The notes: generated by a model from the sequence alone, not told the origin. A stretch of 8,394 nucleotides of DNA from Sphingomonadaceae bacterium (GCA_019245455.1 JAFARM010000335.1:1-8394), one strand, 5' to 3'. Shown: positions 1 to 6,731, numbered from the stretch's first letter. Program-made: numbers and translations.

Positions 1-1467
1 GACTATATCGCCGCGCTCGGGGTCGACGCGATTTGGCTGTCGCCCTTCTTCCGCTCGCCGCAAGCCGACTTCGGCTATGACGTCAGCGACTACCAGGACG
101 TCGATCCGCTGTTCGGGTCGCTCGCCGACTTCGACGCGCTCGCCGCCCGCGCGCGCGCGCTCGGCCTCCGGATCATCGTCGACCAGCCGTGGTCGCACAC
201 GTCGGATCAGCACGCGTGGTTCGCCAGCAGCCGCGCCGAACGCACCGGGCCGCACGCCGACTGGTACGTCTGGGCCGACGCCAAGCCGGACGGCAGCCCG
301 CCGAACAACTGGCAGTCGGTGTTCGGTGGCCCGGCGTGGACGTGGGACGCGCGGCGGCGGCAGTATTACTTCCACAACTTCTTGAGCGCCCAGCCGCAGC
401 TCAACGCGCACAACCCGGCGGTGCAGGAGGCGCTGCTCGGCGTCGCCCGCTTCTGGCTCGACCGCGGCGTCGACGGCTTTCGCCTGGATGCGATCAACTT
501 TCTGATGCACGACCCGGCGCTGACCGATAATCCGGCCGCGCCCGACGACGGCCGGCCGCGGCTGCGTCCGTTCGACTTCCAGCTCCACCGCTTCAACCAG
601 AGCCATGCCGACATCCCGCGCTTCCTCGAGCGGCTGCGCATCGTGACCGACGAGAAGCCCGGCCGCTTCACCCTGGCCGAGGTCGGCGGGGCGGAGGCGG
701 TCGCCGAGATGCGCGCCTTCACCGCGCCGGGCCGGCTCGACAGCGCCTATGGCTTCGACTTCCTCTACGCCGACGCGCTGACGCCCACCGTCGTCGCCGG
801 CGCGCTCGCCGCCTGGCCGGAGGGGCAGGGGTGGCCGAGCTGGGCGTTCGAGAACCACGACGCCCCGCGCGCGGTGTCGCGCTGGACTCGGCCCCAACAC
901 CGCGCCAGCTTTGCGCGGATGAAGCTGCTGCTGCTCGCCTGCCTGCGCGGCAACCCGATCGTCTATTACGGCGAGGAACTCGGGCTGACGCAGGTCGACG
1001 TGCCGTTCGAGGCGCTGCGCGATCCCGAGGCGATCACCAACTGGCCGCGCACCCTCTCCCGCGACGGCGCGCGGACACCGATGCCGTGGGCGGCGGACGC
1101 GCCGGCGGCGGGGTTCACGACCGGGGTGCCGTGGCTGCCGCTTGGCGCCGATCACCCGGCGCTGGCGGTCGAGCGGCAGGAGGCCGATCCGGGGTCGCTG
1201 CTCCACTGGACGCGCGCCGTGCTGGCGCTGCGCCGCGCGCATCCCGCCCTGCGTCACGGCCGGGTGCGGGTGGTCACGGTGGATGCGGCGCTGCTCGCCT
1301 TCGAGCGGGCGGCCGACGACGGCGAGCGGCTGTTGTGCGTCTTCAACCTGTCGCCGGAGCCGCTGGCGTGGACCGCACCGGCGGGAGCCGCGCCGCTGAT
1401 CGCGACTGGCGGCGACGACGCCGCGACGCTGCCGCCCTATGCCGCGCGCGTGCTGACGCTGGCATGA
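1..1467 (+). CDS. GH13 alpha-glucosidase, 5' end outside window
   Basis: Retaining alpha-glucosidase of glycoside hydrolase family 13, expected to release glucose from malto-oligosaccharides. Frame 1 is open from the first base, and 488 residues are visible. The first visible residues (DYIAALGVDAIWLSPFFRSP) lie in the early part of the (beta/alpha)8 barrel, so about 40 N-terminal residues are probably missing from a usual 530-540. Visible motifs (numbered from the window start): region I is DQPWSH (D61-H66), with Ser where many GH13 enzymes have Asn; region II is GFRLDA with nucleophile D163; region III is LAEV with acid/base E227; region IV is ENHD with D287. YYGEELGL follows, then a C-terminal beta domain. 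The spacing and DQxxSHTSD style resemble oligosaccharide-acting alpha-glucosidases (GH13_23-like) rather than alpha-amylases. No signal peptide can be judged. The stop overlaps the halogenase start (ATGA), so it is the upstream member of a coupled sugar operon. The family is certain; the exact substrate is inferred. Confidence 0.93.
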   Translation, partial: DYIAALGVDAIWLSPFFRSPQADFGYDVSDYQDVDPLFGSLADFDALAARARALGLRIIVDQPWSHTSDQHAWFASSRAERTGPHADWYVWADAKPDGSPPNNWQSVFGGPAWTWDARRRQYYFHNFLSAQPQLNAHNPAVQEALLGVARFWLDRGVDGFRLDAINFLMHDPALTDNPAAPDDGRPRLRPFDFQLHRFNQSHADIPRFLERLRIVTDEKPGRFTLAEVGGAEAVAEMRAFTAPGRLDSAYGFDFLYADALTPTVVAGALAAWPEGQGWPSWAFENHDAPRAVSRWTRPQHRASFARMKLLLLACLRGNPIVYYGEELGLTQVDVPFEALRDPEAITNWPRTLSRDGARTPMPWAADAPAAGFTTGVPWLPLGADHPALAVERQEADPGSLLHWTRAVLALRRAHPALRHGRVRVVTVDAALLAFERAADDGERLLCVFNLSPEPLAWTAPAGAAPLIATGGDDAATLPPYAARVLTLA

Positions 1468-2969
1468 CGGCGGTCGTCATCCTGGGCGGCGGCACCGCCG
1501 GCTGGATGACCGCCTGCCTGATGGCGCGCGCCTGGCCGGGGGCGGCGATCACGCTCGTCGAAAGCCCGGCGATCGGCACGATCGGCGTCGGCGAGGGATC
1601 GACGCCGCAACTGCGCGGCTTCTTCCGCACATTGGGCGTTGACGAGGCCGAGTGGATGCCGGCGTGCGACGCGACCTACAAGGCCGGCATCAGCTTCCAC
1701 GGCTGGTCGCGCGAGCCGGGCTTCGCCAGCTACTTCCACCCCTTCGCCAGCGCCATCGACCTGCACACCCAGCCGGCGTTCCATGCGGCGACGCTGGCGC
1801 GGCGCACGGGGCACGCGGTCGCGGCGCACCCCGACGGGTTCTTCCTCGCCAGCCGCCTCGCCGCCGCCGGACGCGCGCCGACGCCGGCCGCCACCTTCCC
1901 GTTCGAGGTCGGCTACGGCTACCATTTCGACGCCGGCAAGCTCGGCGAGTGGCTGCGCGGCCATGCGGTGGCGCGCGGCGTCGTCCACCGCCCCGCGCGC
2001 GTCGCCGGGGTCGCGGTCGATGCCGACGGGCAGGTGCGCCACGTCATCCTCGATGACGGCGAGACACTCGCCGCCGACCTGTTCGTCGACGCCAGCGGCT
2101 TCCGCGGCGTCATCGCGCGGCAGGCGCTGAACGTCCGCTTCCGCGCGTTCGCCAGCAACCTGTTCTGCGACCGCGCCGTCGCCATCCCGACTCCGCTGAC
2201 GGGCGCGCCGGCGGTGCAGACGCGGGCGACGGCGCTGTCGTGCGGCTGGGCCTGGGCGATCCCGCTGACCAGCCGGATCGGCAACGGCTATGTCTACTCG
2301 TCCCGCTTCTGCTCGCCCGAGGCGGCAGAGGCGGAGTTGCGCGCGCATCTCGGCGGCACCGACGCGCCGGCGCGGCACCTTCAGATGGATGTCGGCCGGC
2401 TGGAGACGACGTGGACGGGTAACTGCCTCGCCGTCGGCCTGTCGCAGGGCTTCATCGAACCGCTTGAGGCGACCGCGCTCCACCTCGTCCAGACGACGGT
2501 CGAGGCGTTCATCGCGGCATGGCAGGACGCTGGCTTCACGCCTGCCGGCCGCGACGCGTTCAACGCCCGCATCGCCCGGCGGATCGAGGGCATCCGTGAC
2601 TATATCGTCGCCCACTACCGCATGGCGAGCCGCGACGACACCGACTTCTGGCGGGCGAACGCGGCCAGCGACGAGTTGTCCGACGACCTCAAGGCGCTGA
2701 TGACGCGCTGGTTCACCGGCGGCGACGTGGCGGCCGAGATCGCCGCGCGCGACCTCGGCGGCTTCTATGCGCCGATGTCGTGGGAGGTGCTGTTCGCCGG
2801 CTACGGCACCTTTCCCGATCCCGCCCGCCTGCGGCCCGCGCCCGATCCGGTCGACCGCGCCGGCATCGCCCGGCTGCTCGACGGCTGTCTGGCCAACTTC
2901 GCCGATCATGCGACGGCGCTCGCCCGCCTGGGCGGCGAAACGCTGGCCCTGCGCGCGGTGGCGGGATGA
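1464..2969 (+). CDS. Flavin-dependent tryptophan-halogenase-family protein
   Basis: A 501-aa protein of the FAD-dependent halogenase family, which uses FADH2, O2 and halide to form hypohalous acid that is relayed by a lysine to the substrate. The ATG lies in an ATGA overlap with the glucosidase stop; upstream codons in this frame are shadow of the glucosidase. Visible: N-terminal FAD-binding GGGTAGW (residues 8-14), GVGEGSTP (41-48), the relay lysine K73 in DATYK, the family signature WxWxIP as WAWAIP (262-267), and the catalytic glutamate E335 in GFIEPLEAT. At the halide site, PrnA-type enzymes read E-S-T-G; here it is E-A-T-A (335-338). The substrate-side segment HYRMASRDDTDFW (384-396) also departs from the tryptophan 7-halogenases as I remember them. 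Such halogenases occur in carbohydrate/TonB-receptor loci of Brevundimonas, Xanthomonas and sphingomonads, and characterised relatives favour bromination of free indoles, so tryptophan is not assured as substrate. Probably cytoplasmic; no signal peptide. A separate flavin reductase would be needed and none is in the window. Confidence 0.9.
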   Translation: MTAVVILGGGTAGWMTACLMARAWPGAAITLVESPAIGTIGVGEGSTPQLRGFFRTLGVDEAEWMPACDATYKAGISFHGWSREPGFASYFHPFASAIDLHTQPAFHAATLARRTGHAVAAHPDGFFLASRLAAAGRAPTPAATFPFEVGYGYHFDAGKLGEWLRGHAVARGVVHRPARVAGVAVDADGQVRHVILDDGETLAADLFVDASGFRGVIARQALNVRFRAFASNLFCDRAVAIPTPLTGAPAVQTRATALSCGWAWAIPLTSRIGNGYVYSSRFCSPEAAEAELRAHLGGTDAPARHLQMDVGRLETTWTGNCLAVGLSQGFIEPLEATALHLVQTTVEAFIAAWQDAGFTPAGRDAFNARIARRIEGIRDYIVAHYRMASRDDTDFWRANAASDELSDDLKALMTRWFTGGDVAAEIAARDLGGFYAPMSWEVLFAGYGTFPDPARLRPAPDPVDRAGIARLLDGCLANFADHATALARLGGETLALRAVAG

Positions 2970-4450
2970 GCGCGCGGCCGAAGCTCGCCTGGACGGGGCT
3001 GTGGAACCTGTCGTTCGGCTTCTTCGGCATCCAGATCGGCTTCGCGCTGCAGAACGCCAACGCCAGCCGCATCTTCCAGACGCTCGGCACGCCGCTCGAC
3101 AAATTGGGCCTGATGTGGATCGCGGCGCCCCTGACCGGGCTCCTGGTGCAGCCGCTGGTCGGCTATTACAGCGACCGCACGTGGACGCGGCTGGGGCGGC
3201 GGCGGCCGTACTTTCTCGCCGGTGCGGTGCTGGCGACGCTGGCGCTCGTGGCCATGCCGCAGATGCCGGCGATCGGCCTGGCGGCGGTGACGCTGTGGCT
3301 GCTCGACGCGTCGCTCAACACCTGCATGGAGCCGTTCCGCGCCTTCGTCGGCGATATGCTGCCCGAGGATCAGCAGCCGGCCGGCTACGCCTTCCAGACA
3401 GCGTTCATCGGGGCGGGGGCGGTCGTCGCCAGCCTCGCCCCGTGGCTGCTCGAGCACGTCTTCCACCTCGCCAACACCGCCGCCCCCGGCGTCGTGCCGC
3501 CGACGGTGCGGTGGAGCTTCTCCCTCGGGGCGGCGGCGCTGATGGGGGCGGTCGCCTGGACGGTGCTGACGACCCGCGAGCGACCGCCGGAACTGGAGCA
3601 CGCCGACGACCTCGCCGACGCGCCTGCAGCCGCTCCTGCGGGCGGCTGGCGCTGGATTGTCGGCGGCGTCGTCCTCGCCCTCGCCCTCTTCGCCTGCGAG
3701 CGCGCCGGCTGGCTGGCGAGTTCGGGCGAGGCGCTGCTCGTCGCCGCCAGCCTCGTCGCCTTCGGGGCGGCGCAGCTGTGGGCGCGGCACGGCCGCCCGC
3801 CGGCGGCGCTCGCGCACCTCGTCGGCGACCTCGCCGCCATGCCGCCGGTGCTCGCGCGGCTGGCCGGCGTCCAGTTCCTCACCTGGGGGGCGCTGATCCT
3901 GATGTGGGTCTATACGACGCCGGCCATCGCCCATACCGGCTGGCACACGCTCGATCCCGCCTCGGCGGCGTACGGCGACGCGGCGACTTGGGTCGGCGTC
4001 CTGTTCGCCAGCTACTCCGGCGTCGCGACGGTCGCCGCCTTCGTCCTGCCGCGCCTTGCCGAACGGTACGGCGTGGCGCGGACGCACGCCCTGTGTCTCG
4101 GCATCGGCGCGCTCGCCTTCGTCGGCCTGTTCGCCGTCCACCGGCCGGTGGTGCTGCTCGCGGCGATGGCCGGGATCGGCATCGCCTGGGCGTCGATCCT
4201 GACCTTGCCCTACGTCATCCTGGTCCGCGCGGTCCCGGCGGCAAAGCTCGGGGCCTATGTCGGGCTGTTCAACATCTTCATCGTCCTGCCGCAGCTCGCC
4301 GCGGCCACGATCATGGGCGGGGTGCTGAAGGCGTGGTTCCCGGCGGCACCCGAAGGCGTCATGCTGATCGCCGCCGCCCTGTTCGCCGCCGCCGCCGCGG
4401 CGATGCTGCGCGTGCCTCAGGCGGCGGGCACGGGGAACTCGATGCGGTAG
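2966..4450 (+). CDS. MFS sugar transporter, SLC45 (sucrose/maltose:H+ symporter)-like
   Basis: A 494-aa inner-membrane transporter. Start is the ATG in the ATGA overlap with the halogenase stop; earlier in-frame codons are shadow. The loop after TM2 carries the signature GYYSDRTWTRLGRRRPYF (66-83), the MFS motif-A form typical of SLC45/plant SUT-like glycoside:H+ symporters and of the bacterial maltose transporters seen in Caulobacter and Xanthomonas loci. Hydrophobic segments run about 11-30, 47-67, 82-100, 104-120, 143-163 and 184-201, then a charged/Ala-Pro loop (203-227), then 228-246 and 255-272, then 297-320, 341-361, 373-391, 395-421, 427-452 and 463-481. The central pair (228-272) exceeds the usual 12 helices, giving perhaps 14. 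The last helix is almost pure alanine. With the glucosidase and halogenase upstream, it probably imports malto-oligosaccharides or another alpha-glucoside. Its 3' end overlaps the convergent phyP gene by 34 bp. Family is well supported; substrate is inferred. Confidence 0.88.
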   Translation: MSARPKLAWTGLWNLSFGFFGIQIGFALQNANASRIFQTLGTPLDKLGLMWIAAPLTGLLVQPLVGYYSDRTWTRLGRRRPYFLAGAVLATLALVAMPQMPAIGLAAVTLWLLDASLNTCMEPFRAFVGDMLPEDQQPAGYAFQTAFIGAGAVVASLAPWLLEHVFHLANTAAPGVVPPTVRWSFSLGAAALMGAVAWTVLTTRERPPELEHADDLADAPAAAPAGGWRWIVGGVVLALALFACERAGWLASSGEALLVAASLVAFGAAQLWARHGRPPAALAHLVGDLAAMPPVLARLAGVQFLTWGALILMWVYTTPAIAHTGWHTLDPASAAYGDAATWVGVLFASYSGVATVAAFVLPRLAERYGVARTHALCLGIGALAFVGLFAVHRPVVLLAAMAGIGIAWASILTLPYVILVRAVPAAKLGAYVGLFNIFIVLPQLAAATIMGGVLKAWFPAAPEGVMLIAAALFAAAAAAMLRVPQAAGTGNSMR

Positions 4451-5439
4451 GTGCAGTCGTCGGCGTCGTGGCGCAGCGGCGCGCGCATCTGGCGGGCAAG
4501 GCCGGTGATGATGCGGACGGTCGGGTTCTTCGGATCAAGCAGGGCGTCGTTGCAGAAGGTTGGGCACTGCAGCTCGAGGAAGGCCATCCCGCCGCTCGCC
4601 GCCGCCCGCACCTTGATTTCCGCCCGCTCCGGGGCCGACGCCTGGCTGGCGAGGGTGACGAGTTCGGTGATCAGGAAAGCGAGCGGGACGGCGGTGTCCT
4701 GCGCGACGATGAAGCGCGCGACGTCGCAGCTGATGCGCGGCGCGACGCCCTCGCTCGCCGCCACCGCCTGTTCCAGGCTGGCGCACAGGTCGGTGGCGAG
4801 CGCGCGCAGGTCGACGCCGCGCGCCGCCTCGTCGTCGTACATCCAGCGGTGGACCAGCGCCAACGCCCCGACGCGCGCCTGCACCGCGGCATAGGCGCGG
4901 CCGACCGCGGCGTCGGTCGAATCGCGCGCCTGGATCGACAGCAGACTGGCGACGATCTGCAGGTTGTTCTTGACCCGGTGGTGGACCTCGCGGGTCAGCC
5001 GGCGCTGCTCGGCAAGCGCGCTGCGCATGGCCGCATCGTGCGTCGCGCTCTCGTCGGCCATGCGGTCGAAGGCGCGGCCGAGCGCGGTCATTTCGGCCGA
5101 CAGCCAGTCAGTCGTGCCCAGCCGGACGCTGGTGTCGCCGGCGCTGTAGCGGTCGACGGCGGCGCGCATCCCGGTCAGCGGCCGCACCAGCAGGCGGTTG
5201 GCGATAACCCAGCCGATCGCCAGTGCCGACAGCCACATGGCGAGCGGCAGGGCGACCCCGATCCATCGCCCGGCCGAGACATGGCCGGCGTGCGCGATCG
5301 TCTGGCGATAGGCGGAGGCGGTGACATAGGTCGCCAGCCCCCCGAGCGGCAGCAGCGCGCAGGTCAGCGCGCCGACGACCTTGGCCGACAGCGGCCAACG
5401 GCGAAACGCCCATCCGCTTGCCGTTTTCGCTTCAGACAC
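4417..5439 (-). CDS. phyP: PhyP-like HisKA_2 sensor protein with degenerate ATPase domain
   Basis: A 340-aa membrane protein at the stress-response locus. Order: short cytoplasmic N-terminus, TM1 (about 20-41), periplasmic loop of only about 16 residues, TM2 (about 58-81), HAMP-like linker (about 82-135), HisKA_2 dimerisation/phospho-acceptor domain with REVHHRVKNNLQ (150-161, acceptor probably H154), and a C-terminal HATPase-like region (about 235-340). That region lacks the hallmarks of an active kinase: the N-box reads ELVTL (259-263), where HisKA_2 kinases have ELVTN; no DxGxG is seen around 285-300; and the G2 glycines are replaced by NPTVRIITGL (305-314). This fits PhyP, described in Sphingomonas sp. 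Fr1 as a negative regulator (phosphatase) of PhyR rather than a kinase. The start is GTG: the next Met is residue 69, beyond TM1. The GTG is 3 nt after the nepR stop, with GGA at the nepR end as likely ribosome site, so the two form one operon. The 3' end overlaps the MFS gene on the opposite strand. Confidence 0.8.
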   Translation of the reverse strand: MSEAKTASGWAFRRWPLSAKVVGALTCALLPLGGLATYVTASAYRQTIAHAGHVSAGRWIGVALPLAMWLSALAIGWVIANRLLVRPLTGMRAAVDRYSAGDTSVRLGTTDWLSAEMTALGRAFDRMADESATHDAAMRSALAEQRRLTREVHHRVKNNLQIVASLLSIQARDSTDAAVGRAYAAVQARVGALALVHRWMYDDEAARGVDLRALATDLCASLEQAVAASEGVAPRISCDVARFIVAQDTAVPLAFLITELVTLASQASAPERAEIKVRAAASGGMAFLELQCPTFCNDALLDPKNPTVRIITGLARQMRAPLRHDADDCTYRIEFPVPAA

Positions 5440-5442
5440 GGA

Positions 5443-5604
5443 TCATCCAAGTTGGCGCAGCAGGTCCGCAAACGCTTCGGGCAGGGGTTCGGCGGCAGCC
5501 TCGTCGAAAATCTGCCGCAGGCGCGCACCGATCGCGGTGGCGCGCTCGGCGGGGGTCAGGGGGGTCGTCCGGGGCTCTTCCTCCGGACGGGGATTTGACG
5601 TCAT
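5443..5604 (-). CDS. nepR: NepR anti-sigma factor
   Basis: A 53-aa protein, the anti-sigma factor that holds EcfG and is released when phosphorylated PhyR binds it through its sigma-like domain. The first 20 or so residues are Pro/Glu/Arg/Thr-rich and probably disordered. The NepR core follows at about residues 24-53 (AIGARLRQIFD, then EPLPEAFADLLRQLG), matching the family pattern IGxxLRxxY/F...EPxPxxFxxLLxxL. The start is the ATG at 5604, the only ATG near the core; the same frame stays open far upstream, but that part is antisense to phyR. A weak purine run (GAGGA, AGGG) lies upstream. The protein is a little shorter than the 60-odd residues of well-known NepRs and stops right after helix 2, with no C-terminal tail. 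It is the first gene of a - strand operon with phyP and diverges from phyR, the usual context for this family. Confidence 0.9.
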   Translation of the reverse strand: MTSNPRPEEEPRTTPLTPAERATAIGARLRQIFDEAAAEPLPEAFADLLRQLG

Positions 5605-5658
5605 CGGCCCTGGCGTCCTCGCGGCAAGCGGCGTCCCTAACCTCAATCGTTGACGAGC

Positions 5659-5686
5659 GGAAACAAAAAACCCGTCTGTCTGTTCG
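5659..5686. promoter_or_regulatory. Candidate divergent EcfG-type promoters between nepR and phyR
   Basis: The 150-bp gap between the divergent nepR and phyR starts (5605-5754) has a visibly AT-richer core including an A6 run (5665-5670). General-stress promoters of alphaproteobacteria look like GGAAC-N16/17-CGTT. On the + strand, GGAAAC (5659-5664), a 16-nt spacer and TGTT (5681-5684) come close, about 70 nt before phyR. On the - strand, CGAAC (5686-5682), a 16-nt spacer and TGTT (5665-5662) come equally close, about 57 nt before nepR. The two share the same DNA because the AACA...TGTT ends are inverted repeats. Neither is a perfect match, so this is a proposal: autoregulation of both operons by EcfG would fit the known biology. 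phyR also has a good ribosome site, AAGGGA (5744-5749), 5 nt before its ATG. I see no other structure in the gap. Confidence 0.33.
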
Positions 5687-5754
5687 TCCCGCGCACAAGG
5701 GTCTAAGCGACGCCTTGCGATGTTTACGAAGTACGGCTGAACGAAGGGAAAACG

Positions 5755-6552
5755 ATGACGCTCGCGTCGGAAATTGCGCCGCATCTGCCATATCTGCGGC
5801 GTTATGCCCGCGCCCTGACCGGCAGCCAGAGCCACGGCGACGCCTTCGTCCGCGCCGCGCTCGAGGCGATCGTTCAGGCACCGCAGGACTTCCCCCGCGA
5901 CGTCGATGCGCGGCTGGGGCTGTACAAGACGTTCCATGCCATCTGGTCGACCGCCAACGTCGATGTCGCGCCCGAGGCGACCGACGCGCCGAGCTTCGAG
6001 AAGATCGCCCAGGATCGGCTGGCGGCGATCACGCCGCTGTCGCGCCAGGCGCTGCTGCTGACGGCGATGGAGGGCTTCACCAACGAGGATGCCGGCTATC
6101 TGATCGATGCGAGCGCCGGTGACGTCGCCAACCTCGTCGCCGAGGCGCTGGCCGAGATCGACCGGCAGACCGCGACCCGCGTCCTCATCATCGAGGACGA
6201 GCCGATCATCGCCATGGACCTCGAATCGATCGTCCACGATCTCGGCCACGAGGTGACCGGCGTCGCCGTCACGCGCGACGAGGCGGTCGCGCTCGCCAAG
6301 TCGAACAAGCCCGGACTGGTCCTCGCCGACATCCAGCTCGCCGACGCCTCGAGCGGCATCGACGCGGTCAAGGACATCCTCGGCGAGTTCAGCGTGCCGG
6401 TGATTTTCATCACCGCCTTCCCCGAACGTCTCCTGACCGGCGAGCGGCCCGAGCCGACGTTCCTCATCACCAAGCCGTTCCAGCGCTCGACGGTCAAGGC
6501 GGCGATCGCCCAGGCGTTGTTCTTCAACTCGACCGCGGCGTTCGCGCGATGA
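5755..6552 (+). CDS. phyR: PhyR general stress response regulator (sigma-like domain + receiver)
   Basis: A 265-aa anti-anti-sigma factor. Residues about 4-64 resemble sigma region 2 (LPYLRRYARALTGSQSHGDA), and about 84-138 resemble sigma region 4 (PLSRQALLLTAMEGFTNEDA) without working as a sigma factor. A C-terminal receiver covers about 141-255: acidic pocket E147/D148, phospho-acceptor D192 in VLADIQLAD, switch T220 in FITAFPE, and K240 in ITKPF. When D192 is phosphorylated the sigma-like domain is exposed and binds NepR, freeing EcfG. Length and domain order are typical of the family. The ATG has a good upstream ribosome site (AAGGGA, 5-nt spacing). It is divergent from nepR-phyP and overlaps the next small gene by ATGA, so phyR, the small membrane gene and ecfG are probably one + strand operon. 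No key receiver residue is missing. Confidence 0.96.
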   Translation: MTLASEIAPHLPYLRRYARALTGSQSHGDAFVRAALEAIVQAPQDFPRDVDARLGLYKTFHAIWSTANVDVAPEATDAPSFEKIAQDRLAAITPLSRQALLLTAMEGFTNEDAGYLIDASAGDVANLVAEALAEIDRQTATRVLIIEDEPIIAMDLESIVHDLGHEVTGVAVTRDEAVALAKSNKPGLVLADIQLADASSGIDAVKDILGEFSVPVIFITAFPERLLTGERPEPTFLITKPFQRSTVKAAIAQALFFNSTAAFAR

Positions 6553-6695
6553 GCACCAACCCCAACGAGCCGCCGAAGCTGACCGAGACCGAGGCCAAGG
6601 CGGGATCGAAGACCAAGGCGAACAACGTCGTCCTGATCGTGTCGCTGGTCGCGGTCATCGTTGCATTCGTCGTGGTCTACGCCATTTATGGCTGA
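6549..6695 (+). CDS. Small single-pass membrane protein between phyR and ecfG
   Basis: A 48-aa reading frame whose ATG is embedded in the phyR stop (ATGA). It starts MSTNPNEPPKLTETEAKAG, a polar stretch with lysines at 10, 17, 21 and 23. A continuous hydrophobic segment follows, about 27-47 (VVLIVSLVAVIVAFVVVYAI), then YG and the stop. Positive charges just before the helix predict N-in, C-out topology with virtually no periplasmic tail. I recognise no family and assign no function. Support for it being real: tight coupling to phyR, a clean soluble-then-TM layout in a frame that would otherwise be random in high-GC DNA, and 36 nt to ecfG with no competing reading frame. A job in the stress circuit, such as touching PhyP or another membrane kinase, is a guess from position only. 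Confidence 0.72.
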   Translation: MSTNPNEPPKLTETEAKAGSKTKANNVVLIVSLVAVIVAFVVVYAIYG

Positions 6696-6731
6696 ACGCC
6701 TGGTTGCGGGCGGAAGCGCGGAGAGCCTGAC

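Noticed and set aside
831..1463. Possible N-terminal extension of the halogenase by about 211 codons in the same frame
   Set aside because: The extension is Arg/Ala-rich shadow of the glucosidase; the FAD-binding motif begins right after the ATG at 1464, as expected for the family.
1437..2909. A 490-codon open frame on the - strand across the halogenase gene
   Set aside because: It is antisense shadow in high-GC DNA: Arg/Ala/Gly-rich with no recognisable motif, while the + strand shows clear halogenase signatures throughout.
2906..4141. A 411-codon - strand open frame across the transporter gene
   Set aside because: Low-complexity Arg/Gly/Glu composition opposite a convincing MFS transporter; no domain seen.
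4381..4402. GCC triplet run near the transporter 3' end as a possible microsatellite
   Set aside because: It simply encodes the alanine-rich last helix with the codons favoured at this GC content; too short to call a repeat.
2767..5598. A 943-codon + strand open frame spanning the transporter, phyP and nepR
   Set aside because: It is out of frame with the transporter and antisense to phyP and nepR; its composition is Arg/Gly/Ala low complexity.
5720..5740. A six-codon frame (ATG...TGA) in the phyR leader
   Set aside because: No ribosome site and no sign of an attenuation structure; expected by chance.
5605..6249. Long N-terminal extension of NepR on the - strand
   Set aside because: It runs antisense through phyR and past the divergent promoter region; NepR proteins are short and the ATG at 5604 gives a normal size.
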